Positions 1 to 7,080 of a stretch of DNA of 64,000 bases are shown here, one piece after another (positions within the stretch are counted from its first letter, which is position 1; each line of letters begins with the position of its first letter). This DNA is from Thiodiazotropha sp040507225 (lineage in GTDB: Bacteria > Pseudomonadota > Gammaproteobacteria > Chromatiales > Chromatiaceae). Location: NCBI GenBank assembly GCA_040507225.1, contig JBEVVG010000001.1, forward strand, positions 620,001-684,000, written 5' to 3'. Both the position numbers and the translations under genes were made by a program. The notes under the pieces were generated by a model. The model searched no databases. It saw only the letters and a program-made list of their open reading frames with translations, and had not been told where the DNA came from.

Positions 1-1692
1 GCGCTCGCGATCGGTGACCGGCGGGGTCTGAGCGACCGGGACTGGCGGATATTCACCCGCACCGGCACCAACCACCTGATGGCCATATCCGGTTTGCACA
101 TCGGCATCGTTGCCGGCTGGGCACTGTGGCTGGGAAGTCGATTATGGCGCCGTAGCGAATGGCTTTGCCAGCGCTATGCGGCGCTCAGGGCCGGGGCCTG
201 GCTGGCGCTGCTGCTGGCGATCGGGTATGCCGCGCTGGCCGGCTTTTCCCTGCCCACCCAACGGGCGCTGCTGATGTTGGGGGTGGTATTGGGTGGAGTG
301 ATCCTGGGATTCCGGATCTCCCTGGGTAAAAGCCTGCTATGGGCGTTGTTTCTGGTGNNNNNNNNNNTTCTGGTGGTGCTGGTGGATCCATTGGCGCCGC
401 TAGAGGCAGGTTTCTGGCTCTCATTTCTGGCGGTCGGCAGTATCTGGTGGATTGCCGCGGGTCGTCTGGAGTCCGCAGCGGGGTGGCGCCAGGCCCTGGT
501 CATCCAGGGGGCGGTAACACTCGGACTGGTGCCCATGCTGTTTCTGCTGTTCGGCCAGGCCTCGCTGATCGCCCCGTTGGTCAACCTGATCATGGTGCCC
601 TGGTTCAGCCTGGTGCTAGTGCCTCTTCTGCTGCTCGGACTGCCTCTCTTGATCTGGCCTGATGCAGCGACTTTGTGGTTTGCGGGGCTGGGCCACCTGG
701 CGGATCTGAGCCTGGGTCTGCTGGAAGGCTGTGCTGCACTGTCATGGGCCGCTGTGAGTATGCCTCAAGCCGGGCTCTGGGTGTGGCTGCTGGCGCTTAT
801 GGGAGTGCTGCTTGGGTTGCTGCCACGAGGTGTGCCGGGACGTTGGATGGGATTGTGGATGTGTCTTCCTGTGTTGGTTGTGCAGCCTGAGCGGCCGGTC
901 CCGGGAGGCTTCTGGCTGACCTTGCTGGATGTGGGACAGGGACTGGCCTGCGTGGTCGAAACCCGCAACCATGTGTTGCTCTATGACACCGGTCCTGGGG
1001 CTGCGAATGGGTACAGCGCAGCCGCTGCGGTGATTGAGCCCTATCTGCTGTCCCGGGGCCGGAGCAGGATTGACCGGTTGATCCTGAGCAACGGAGATCA
1101 GGATCATGCCGGTGGTGCGACTTTCCTGAAAAGCGCGCTTGCGGTGCTTTCGACGCTGAGTGGCGAGTCCGCGCGGGTCGGGGATGCCGAAGCCTGTGAA
1201 TCTGGCCTGCAGTGGGACTGGGACGGGGTGAGTTTCCGCATCCTACATCCTGCGCCTGGAGATCGATTCAACGACTCGAACAACCGTTCCTGCGTACTAC
1301 AGGTGGAAAGCGGAGGACACCGGGTGCTGCTGCCCGGTGATGTCGAAAAAGACGCAGAACAACGACTGGTCGCGCGTTATCCTGACTCACTCCAGTCGCA
1401 GATTCTCATTGCTTCGCATCATGGCTCGGCGGGTGCTTCGAGCCCCGCATGGGTCGAAGCGGTTCAGCCAGACTGGGTCCTGTTCTCGACCGGGTACAGA
1501 AACTCGTATGGCTTTCCCAGGGCATCGGTGGTGGATCGCTGGCGCGCTCAGGGGGCGGCCACTTTGAACACCGCGGATTGTGGGTCGATCCGTTTTCGGG
1601 TCGAGCCGGGGACGGCTCTCGAGCCGCCCCGACGCCATTGCGTTGAAGAGAAACACTATTGGCAGAATTGCACGGTTTCGGAAAACCGTTGA
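1..1692 (+). CDS. comEC: ComEC/Rec2 family DNA-uptake channel protein (5' partial)
   Basis: Inner-membrane channel that carries single-stranded DNA into the cytoplasm during natural transformation. The frame is open from base 1 and contains the family motif around MAISGLHIGIVAG near base 79, so that ATG is internal and the gene begins outside the window. Seen: a run of hydrophobic helices to about base 870, including the competence-domain motif LEAGFWLSFLAV. A C-terminal metallo-beta-lactamase-like domain follows, with GQGLACVVET, SNGDQDHAGG (about base 1087) and ASHHGSAG (about base 1410). The 10-N gap at 358-367 lies in the membrane part; the frame is kept across it. The protein end at 1692 is natural for the family. 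The 144 bases to exbB hold nothing obvious. Confidence 0.93.
   Translation, partial: ALAIGDRRGLSDRDWRIFTRTGTNHLMAISGLHIGIVAGWALWLGSRLWRRSEWLCQRYAALRAGAWLALLLAIGYAALAGFSLPTQRALLMLGVVLGGVILGFRISLGKSLLWALFLVXXXXLVVLVDPLAPLEAGFWLSFLAVGSIWWIAAGRLESAAGWRQALVIQGAVTLGLVPMLFLLFGQASLIAPLVNLIMVPWFSLVLVPLLLLGLPLLIWPDAATLWFAGLGHLADLSLGLLEGCAALSWAAVSMPQAGLWVWLLALMGVLLGLLPRGVPGRWMGLWMCLPVLVVQPERPVPGGFWLTLLDVGQGLACVVETRNHVLLYDTGPGAANGYSAAAAVIEPYLLSRGRSRIDRLILSNGDQDHAGGATFLKSALAVLSTLSGESARVGDAEACESGLQWDWDGVSFRILHPAPGDRFNDSNNRSCVLQVESGGHRVLLPGDVEKDAEQRLVARYPDSLQSQILIASHHGSAGASSPAWVEAVQPDWVLFSTGYRNSYGFPRASVVDRWRAQGAATLNTADCGSIRFRVEPGTALEPPRRHCVEEKHYWQNCTVSENR
358..367. other. assembly gap (10 N) inside comEC
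   Basis: Ten undetermined bases. The last eight bases before the gap (TTCTGGTG, 350-357) are identical to the first eight after it (368-375 region), which suggests two contig ends that overlap but were not merged. Collapsing the duplicate removes 18 bases, keeps the reading frame and gives the smooth helix ALFLVVLVDP. The gap is probably an artefact and not missing sequence. Confidence 0.9.
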
Positions 1693-1836
1693 TCACCAGT
1701 CACGCGGGGTCGCAAGGGCGTTACCCAGGGTTGGGCAACCAGCCGGTTTATCGAGTATGATTCTGCGTTGGCCACAAGGTCCGATACAATCGCAGTGTGA
1801 CCTGTTAAACAAGACAATGAACAAGGAATCAGATAC

Positions 1837-2448
1837 GTGTTTGAGTTAGTGAAATCCGGTGGCTTGCTGATGCTGCCCATCATTGCCTGTTCCATCGCGG
1901 CTCTGGGAATAGTCATCGAACGGTTCTGGTCACTGCAGCGCAAGAAGGTCATGCCCAACTACCTGATGAAGCAGATCCTTCAGCTTCACAAGGATAAAAA
2001 GCTCAATCTCGCGGACATCAACAAGCTCAAAACCAGTTCCCCCCTCGGGCGTATCCTCGCGGCAGGCCTGATCAATCGTGATCACGACAAGGTCGTTATG
2101 AAAGAGGCGATCGAAGAGGTGGGGCGCCAGGTGGTACATGAGCTGGAGCGGTACCTGAATACTCTTGGAACCATTGCCTCGATTTCACCCCTGTTGGGGC
2201 TGCTGGGCACCGTGATCGGTATGATCAAGGTGTTCAGCGTGATCGTCACCGCAGGCGTGGGCGATCCCGGGGTGCTTGCAGGGGGCATCTCAGAGGCGCT
2301 AATCACCACTGCGGCCGGACTGTCCGTGGCCATACCCAGCCTGATGTTTCATCGCTATTTCACAGGCCTGATCGATCAGCTGGTGATCGGCATGGAAGAG
2401 CAGGCGCTGAAACTGGTGGAATTGATTCACGGTCAGCGAGAGGTTTGA
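1837..2448 (+). CDS. exbB: ExbB/TolQ/MotA-family proton channel protein
   Basis: Inner-membrane component of an ExbB-ExbD energy-transducing complex that couples the proton gradient to a TonB-type protein or to envelope processes. Seen: 203 residues, an N-terminal helix (residues about 8-25), a cytoplasmic loop, then two helices with the family hallmarks SPLLGLLGTVIGMIKVF and ALITTAAGLSVAIPSLM. Start is GTG at 1837, chosen because AAGGA lies about 10 bases upstream and the protein begins as family members do. It is followed one base after its stop by exbD, so the two are surely co-translated. No tonB is seen nearby. In many gammaproteobacteria this exbBD pair sits between comEC and lpxK; its exact partner is not established from sequence. 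Confidence 0.93.
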   Translation: MFELVKSGGLLMLPIIACSIAALGIVIERFWSLQRKKVMPNYLMKQILQLHKDKKLNLADINKLKTSSPLGRILAAGLINRDHDKVVMKEAIEEVGRQVVHELERYLNTLGTIASISPLLGLLGTVIGMIKVFSVIVTAGVGDPGVLAGGISEALITTAAGLSVAIPSLMFHRYFTGLIDQLVIGMEEQALKLVELIHGQREV

Positions 2449-2449
2449 G

Positions 2450-2866
2450 ATGAACCTCAGGGGCAAGCCACGCAAGGCGCCGGAGGTGGATATCACGCCA
2501 CTCATCGATGTGGTGTTTCTGTTGCTGATCTTCTTCATGGTTTCGACCACCTTCGAGCGGGAGAGTCAGATCCTCATCGAGCTGCCTGAAGCCAGCGGTG
2601 AGGAGGCGGTCCACGATGCCAAGGAGCTGGACATCACGATCAACGCATCTGGCACCTTCTTCGTCAACCAGCGCGAGGTGGTGAATACCGAGATCGGCAC
2701 TCTCAAGCTGGCGATCAGCAAGGCGATCGGGGAGCAGCGGGATCTGCCGGTGATCATCAATGCGGATGCCAAGACACCCCATCAGGCGGTGATGACCGCG
2801 ATGGACGCCGCCAGTCAGCTCGGACTGTCAAAGATGACCTTCGCGGCTCACCAGCCTGCCGAATGA
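2450..2866 (+). CDS. exbD: ExbD/TolR-family biopolymer transport protein
   Basis: Single-span partner of ExbB that uses a membrane aspartate for proton flow. Seen: 138 residues, a short cytoplasmic N-terminus, then PLIDVVFLLLIFFMVSTTF, with the conserved aspartate at residue 20, followed by a periplasmic domain of about 100 residues. The ATG begins two bases after the exbB stop codon starts to clear, so translation is coupled. Length and layout are normal for the family. It lies directly upstream of lpxK in an envelope-biogenesis operon. Confidence 0.93.
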   Translation: MNLRGKPRKAPEVDITPLIDVVFLLLIFFMVSTTFERESQILIELPEASGEEAVHDAKELDITINASGTFFVNQREVVNTEIGTLKLAISKAIGEQRDLPVIINADAKTPHQAVMTAMDAASQLGLSKMTFAAHQPAE

Positions 2867-2879
2867 GGCCGCACCGCTG

Positions 2880-3875
2880 TTGAATGCCATCGAAGCCTCC
2901 TGGGATCGCCGTCAGGCGTTGAACTATCTGCTGTTGCCACTGAGCGGGCTGTTCTGCCTGGTTTCCCTGATGCGGCGTGTCGGCTATCGCTGGGGCCTGT
3001 TGCAGACGGTACGCGTAGGCGTGCCGGTCATCATCGTGGGCAACCTGAGCGTGGGCGGGACCGGTAAGACACCCCTGGTGGTGTGGCTGGTGCAGCGGTT
3101 GCGGGCCCTGGGTTACAGCCCGGGCATCATTACCCGAGGCTACGGAGGACAGGCGGAATCCTGGCCAATCGAGGTCACCGATGAATCCCGGGCCGGCGAG
3201 GTGGGGGACGAAGCCATCCTCCTCAAGCGTCAGGCCGGATGCCCGGTGTATGCCGCGCCGCGCCGTGTCGAGGCGGCGCGTCAATTGCTTGAGGAGCATT
3301 CCTGTGACCTGATCGTCAGTGACGACGGGTTGCAACATTACGCCTTGGGTCGCGATATCGAGATCGTCGTTATCGATGGTTACCGGCGATTTGGCAATGG
3401 TTATTGCCTGCCGGCCGGGCCGTTGCGGGAGTTACCCTCGCGACTGGCCGGAGTGGACCTGGTGATCGTCAACGGCGAGGCCCAGGCGGGTGAATTTGGC
3501 ATGCGGGTGGGCGGGGAGACCGCGCGCGCGCTGGATCGCCGCCAAGCTTCGAGGCCTCTGAGTGACTTCCAGGGCGAAACCGTGCATGCGGTGGCGGGCA
3601 TTGGTCGGCCGGAACGTTTCTTCTCGATGCTCGAGGCGGCCGGGTTGAAGCTGCAGCGCCATCCGTTTCCGGATCATCATGATTTCCGCAGGGAGGACCT
3701 GCAACCATTTAGCGGCGAGACGGTTCTCATGACTGAGAAAGATGCGGTAAAGTGCGAGGCATTCGCCGACAGCCGCTGCTGGTATGTTCCGGCGAACGCC
3801 CAGGTCGATGCTGGGGTTGAAGAACAATTGAAGTTATTGATGAAAAGGCTGAGGAATGGACAGAAAACTGCTTGA
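2880..3875 (+). CDS. lpxK: tetraacyldisaccharide 4'-kinase
   Basis: Phosphorylates the 4' position of the lipid A disaccharide precursor at the inner membrane. Seen: 331 residues, an N-terminal membrane-associated helix (about residues 15-32), then a Walker A loop GNLSVGGTGKTP at residues 54-65 and the family motif ITRGYGG. The only early in-frame start is TTG at 2880, 13 bases after exbD, so the start is less certain than the rest. The last 20 bases overlap the next gene. A flippase gene msbA, often next to lpxK, is absent here. Together with kdsB it supports outer-membrane lipopolysaccharide synthesis. Confidence 0.93.
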   Translation: MNAIEASWDRRQALNYLLLPLSGLFCLVSLMRRVGYRWGLLQTVRVGVPVIIVGNLSVGGTGKTPLVVWLVQRLRALGYSPGIITRGYGGQAESWPIEVTDESRAGEVGDEAILLKRQAGCPVYAAPRRVEAARQLLEEHSCDLIVSDDGLQHYALGRDIEIVVIDGYRRFGNGYCLPAGPLRELPSRLAGVDLVIVNGEAQAGEFGMRVGGETARALDRRQASRPLSDFQGETVHAVAGIGRPERFFSMLEAAGLKLQRHPFPDHHDFRREDLQPFSGETVLMTEKDAVKCEAFADSRCWYVPANAQVDAGVEEQLKLLMKRLRNGQKTA

Positions 3876-4044
3876 TATCCTGGTATGCCCGGTGTGTAAG
3901 GGGAAGCTCTTGTTCGACAAGAAGGCTCAGGAGTTGATTTGTCGCGTGGACCGTCTGGCCTACCCGGTTCGGGATGATATTCCGATCATGCTGGAAGAGG
4001 AGGCGCGACGCCTCGCCGAGGATGAAGAGGTGCCGGAAAGTTGA
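3856..4044 (+). CDS. Trm112-family small zinc-ribbon-like protein (YcaR type)
   Basis: A 62-residue protein beginning MDRKLLDILVCPVCKGKL, a near-universal motif of the Trm112/YcaR family. Only one CxxC pair is present; bacterial members commonly lack the second zinc pair found in eukaryotic Trm112. The following NELICR-like and YPVRDDIPIML segments also match the family. It overlaps lpxK by 20 bases and kdsB by four bases, so it is translated as part of the same operon. Its bacterial role is poorly defined; a helper function for a methyltransferase or for KDO/lipid A metabolism is guesswork. Confidence 0.9.
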   Translation: MDRKLLDILVCPVCKGKLLFDKKAQELICRVDRLAYPVRDDIPIMLEEEARRLAEDEEVPES

Positions 4045-4805
4045 ACGACGTCGCCTTCAAGGTGGTGATCCCGGCGCGCTATGCATCGGTGCGTTTACCC
4101 GGCAAGCCATTGCTGGATATCGCAGGCAAGCCGATGATACAGCATGTTTTCGAACGTGCTCAGGAGAGCGGCGCAGCAGAGGTGGTGATTGCCACGGATC
4201 ATCAACAGATCCTTGAGGTGTGCCAGGCTTTCGGCGCTGATGTGTGCCTCACTGCGAGCGATCACCGCAGCGGTTCAGACCGGATTGCCGAGGTAGTCGC
4301 GCAGCGGGGCTGGTCCGAGCATGAAATCGTGGTGAACCTGCAGGGGGACGAACCCTGTATGCCCCCCAGCCTGCTGAGTCAGGTGGCTCGGGATATGAGT
4401 CAACACGAGCGGGCCGTGATGACGACCCTGTCGACGCCCATTACCAGTCGCCAGATGCTGTTCGATCCCCATGTGGTCAAAGTGGTCGTCGATCAGCAGG
4501 GTTACGCGCTCTACTTCAGCCGTGCACCCATCCCCTGGCACCGGGATGAGTTCATCGACGCGGACAAGCCACTGCCCGGGGATGTGGGCTTCTCCCGCCA
4601 CATCGGTCTGTATGCCTACCGCGCCGGTTACCTGGCCCGTTACGTGGCACTCGAGCATGCGCCCATCGAGCGGGCTGAATCTCTGGAACAGCTCAGAGCG
4701 TTGTGGCACGGAGACAGAATCCACGTCAGCACCGCGGAGACGGATCCCGGACGGGGTGTGGATACCCGTGACGACCTGCATAAAGTGATCGAAGAGTTGA
4801 GCTGA
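4041..4805 (+). CDS. kdsB: 3-deoxy-manno-octulosonate cytidylyltransferase
   Basis: Activates KDO with CTP to give CMP-KDO for the lipopolysaccharide inner core; cytosolic. Seen: 254 residues with the nucleotide-binding N-terminus FKVVIPARYASVRLPGKPL, ATDHQQI, NLQGDEP (metal/nucleotide site) and HIGLYAYRAGYL, all hallmarks of KdsB. The start is TTG at 4041, overlapping the stop of the Trm112 gene in a TTGA arrangement, which implies coupled translation. Length is typical. It ends the operon that starts with exbB. Confidence 0.95.
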   Translation: MNDVAFKVVIPARYASVRLPGKPLLDIAGKPMIQHVFERAQESGAAEVVIATDHQQILEVCQAFGADVCLTASDHRSGSDRIAEVVAQRGWSEHEIVVNLQGDEPCMPPSLLSQVARDMSQHERAVMTTLSTPITSRQMLFDPHVVKVVVDQQGYALYFSRAPIPWHRDEFIDADKPLPGDVGFSRHIGLYAYRAGYLARYVALEHAPIERAESLEQLRALWHGDRIHVSTAETDPGRGVDTRDDLHKVIEELS

Positions 4806-4946
4806 ACGACGTGTAAATAATCCCGACGCTGGGTAGGTGAATCGAGGCAAATGGCCTGCCGCAGCCCCCCGATTCGGTTTACATGTGTCGGAATACTTTA
4901 CTCTCGATCGCGCTAAAAATGTAAAATAACGTTAAAAAAATACTGT

Positions 4947-4966
4947 AACATACTGATATGTATGTT
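4947..4966. promoter_or_regulatory. AT-rich upstream region with a 7-6-7 palindrome (candidate operator)
   Basis: The 279 bases between kdsB and the kinase gene are clearly more AT-rich than their surroundings from about 4905 to 4990. Within them AACATAC and GTATGTT form a perfect inverted repeat with a six-base spacer (4947-4966), about 120 bases upstream of the kinase start. The symmetry is typical of a dimeric regulator site; no factor is recognised. A promoter for the kinase gene is likely in this stretch but I cannot place its boxes with confidence. Confidence 0.35.
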
Positions 4967-5084
4967 TATTTAAATACTTGGCATGGACACTGCTTAGTAT
5001 CAGGTCATTCAATCACAATGTATTTTGTGACTTGTTTCCCAAAGCTGTAACGAAGCAAGCCGCATGGGCAAAAGGGGATATTGA

Positions 5085-5942
5085 GTGACCTTGACTAAAG
5101 ACAAGCATGCGATGGATCTGGACTTCATTACCAGTTTCAAACTCTCCTCAGCCAACACTCAGCCCCAGCTTTCTGAAAAAATCGATCCCCGCGGACTCCA
5201 GGATGAGCTACGGCTCGCGCAGACCCTCAGCGCACAGGGGCTTGAAGACTTCCGTCTCATGAATCGCCCGAGCTACTTCCCGATCAACTCCGAAGAAGAG
5301 GAGCGCAAGCGCATCTCCCAGGAACTGCACGATGGATTGGGTCAGATCCTCACCAGCATCAGTCTGCATGTGCAGAGCTGTCTCAACCGTTTCGACCAGG
5401 ATGAAGCGGTCGACACCGGCAGCACGACTCAGCAGCGTGAATCCCTGGAATCCATCTCCGACATGGTCAAGCAGGCGATCACCGAAGTCCGCTCGATCTG
5501 TCGGGCCATCCGTCCGGCCATTCTCGATGATCTGGGTGTGGTCGCGGCGATCCGTTGGCAGTGTCGTCAAATCTCCCAGGGTTGCAGCAACCTGGAAGTC
5601 ACCACGGATTTCGATATCAATGAAGAGGTGCTCTCGGAAGAGTACAAGAACACCCTCTATCGTATCGTCCAGGAGTGCCTGAACAATGCGGTGAAATACG
5701 CCCAGGCCAAGTCCATCAGCGTCTCCCTGCTTCAGTCGCACAACGCCATTCACCTGGTTGTGGTCGATGACGGGGTGGGATTCGATCCCTCACAAATCCA
5801 GGGTAAGCTGGGTATGGGGCTGGTTGGAATGCGTGAACGGGCGGAGTCGGTACAGGGTAAACTGCGCATCGACACAGGTCTCAACGAAGGCGTTCAGGTA
5901 CGCGCTTCCTTCCCGCTGTTCAAATCCACGCTCAACGGCTGA
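5085..5942 (+). CDS. soluble histidine kinase, HisKA_3/NarX-type catalytic core
   Basis: Cytoplasmic sensor-type kinase without any membrane segment. Seen: 285 residues; about 70 residues of undefined N-terminus; a DHp helix with EEEERKRISQELHDGLGQ (phospho-acceptor His82) and RAIRPAILDDLGV; then a full HATPase domain with N-box QECLNNAVKYA, G1 box VDDGVGFD and G2 region GKLGMGLVGMRERA. GTG at 5085 is chosen because AAGGGGAT precedes it at good distance; ATG at 5112 is an alternative. It is convergent with, and overlaps by 11 bases, the response regulator gene, its likely partner. With no sensory domain it probably takes its input from another protein, possibly the membrane kinase-like protein encoded at 24.6 kb. 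Confidence 0.9.
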   Translation: MTLTKDKHAMDLDFITSFKLSSANTQPQLSEKIDPRGLQDELRLAQTLSAQGLEDFRLMNRPSYFPINSEEEERKRISQELHDGLGQILTSISLHVQSCLNRFDQDEAVDTGSTTQQRESLESISDMVKQAITEVRSICRAIRPAILDDLGVVAAIRWQCRQISQGCSNLEVTTDFDINEEVLSEEYKNTLYRIVQECLNNAVKYAQAKSISVSLLQSHNAIHLVVVDDGVGFDPSQIQGKLGMGLVGMRERAESVQGKLRIDTGLNEGVQVRASFPLFKSTLNG

Positions 5943-6594
5943 TTACGCCTTTTTCAAGGGCATAGGTGGTCAGTGCCGACACGCTGTGCAGATCGAGTTT
6001 CTTCATCAGATTGGCGCGGTGCTTTTCAACCGTCTTCACACTGATACACAGATAATCCGCCATGCTCTTGTTGGTGTGGCCTTCGGCGATCAGTTTTAGT
6101 ATCTGACGCTCTCTCTGGGTCACCGTATCCCATCGGGTCAGGGGTTCCTGGTGGACGCTGTTGGTATGCAGGTAGCTGTTGACCACCTTTTCGGTGATTT
6201 CCGCGCTCAGGTAGGTCTTGCCTTCCAGCACCCGTTCCGCGGCCACCATCAGTTCATTCTGCGTGGCGTCTTTCAGAACATAGCCGTTGGCGCCTGCCTT
6301 AAGGCTCGCCAGGACATACTCCTCCTCGTTGTGCACGGTCAGGACAAGCGCCTTGACTTCAGGCATGCGTTCCTTGATTTCACGCACCGCGTCCATGCCG
6401 TTCAGACCGGGCATGCTCAGGTCCATGATCACCAGGTCGGGTTTCAGCTCGATGGTCCTGCGAATCGCATCCTTGCCATTGTCCGCTTCGCCGATGACCT
6501 GGAAGTTGGGATTCGAGGTCAGCAGCGCCTTCAGACCGGCACGCAGTATGGTGTGATCTTCAGCAATGACGATGTTTTTTGTTTCGGAGCTCAT
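5932..6594 (-). CDS. NarL/FixJ-family response regulator (REC + LuxR HTH)
   Basis: DNA-binding response regulator. Seen: 220 residues; receiver domain (about 7-125) with acidic pair ED at 12-13, phospho-acceptor Asp58 in VIMDLSMPG, and the conserved Lys in YVLKDAT; linker; LuxR-type HTH (about 153-215) with LTQRERQILKLIAEG and ISVKTVEKHRANLMKKL. It is the natural partner for HisKA_3 kinases such as the overlapping convergent gene. Its start faces the 486-base region upstream of the giant secreted protein gene, so it may control the secreted-oxidase series. The targets are inferred from position only. Confidence 0.93.
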   Translation of the reverse strand: MSSETKNIVIAEDHTILRAGLKALLTSNPNFQVIGEADNGKDAIRRTIELKPDLVIMDLSMPGLNGMDAVREIKERMPEVKALVLTVHNEEEYVLASLKAGANGYVLKDATQNELMVAAERVLEGKTYLSAEITEKVVNSYLHTNSVHQEPLTRWDTVTQRERQILKLIAEGHTNKSMADYLCISVKTVEKHRANLMKKLDLHSVSALTTYALEKGVISR

Positions 6595-6854
6595 AGGTTG
6601 TTCGTGTCGTCAATGGTGCTGTCCGGTTGATCCACAGCAGTTGTATGGGGTTTCGGGTCCGGTTCGATCACAACCCTCACAACGCGGATGTGTTCAAGTC
6701 TTTTTGTTCCCGGTCCTGATAGGGTGGTTATTCCGTAACGCACTGTAAGTAAAGGGTAATTTAGGCGATCCCCAGTTCTTAATCATGGTACGGATTCGGC
6801 TTTTTTGCAAATATGTCATCGCCTGCCGCAGAGTGCCATATCCATTCCCCCGCA

Positions 6855-6875
6855 ACCCTACCTCATGGGTAGGGT
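6855..6875. promoter_or_regulatory. inverted repeat ACCCTACC-N5-GGTAGGGT upstream of the secreted-oxidase series
   Basis: A perfect 8-5-8 inverted repeat, 206-226 bases upstream of the start at 7081 and 260 bases upstream of the response-regulator start. The same octamer GGTAGGGT is found upstream of the subtilisin-like protease (29119-29126) and upstream of gspD (30028-30035). A dimeric transcription factor site is the simplest reading; the neighbouring LuxR-type regulator is a candidate binder. It does not match the spacing of a classical NarL 7-2-7 site. Confidence 0.45.
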
Positions 6876-6887
6876 TTCAACCCCCGT

Positions 6888-7067
6888 CAACTACGTACAT
6901 TCCAGGTAATACGGGTGGGGTGTAACCCCGCCCAAAGGCGTAGTTGCACGCAAAGACCCTCTTTATTAAGCGACGTAAGATTCACCACAAGAACCGGGAA
7001 AGGGGAAGCCGTGTCTGGATGGTCCGGCAGGCAACCCCCGAATCTTAAAGATGACCAATAGGGGTCT
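6888..7067 (+). promoter_or_regulatory. putative structured 5' leader RNA
   Basis: The 180 bases before the giant gene hold nested complementary segments that would form a compact RNA fold. CAACTACG (6888-6895) pairs with CGTAGTTG (6939-6946) and encloses the hairpin GGGTGGGGT-GTA-ACCCCGCCC (6914-6934 region). AGACCC (6954-6959) pairs with GGGTCT (7062-7067). TAAGATTC (6976-6983) pairs with GAATCTTA (7040-7047). Inside this, GGGG (7002-7005) faces CCCC near 7035, and GCCG (7008-7011) faces CGGC (7025-7028). The last GGGTCT arm directly touches the GGAG ribosome-binding site (7068-7071), so folding could control translation. I could not match it to a known riboswitch class. Confidence 0.4.
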
Positions 7068-7080
7068 GGAGAAAAAAACC

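Noticed and set aside
6855..6875. Calling the palindrome a classical NarL 7-2-7 site
   Set aside because: One half (TACCCAT) fits the NarL heptamer, but the two halves overlap instead of being separated by two bases.
6888..7067. Naming the leader as a cobalamin or c-di-GMP riboswitch
   Set aside because: Short stretches such as GGGGAAGCCG and ACGCAAAG recall these classes, but the required conserved blocks and junctions are not all present.
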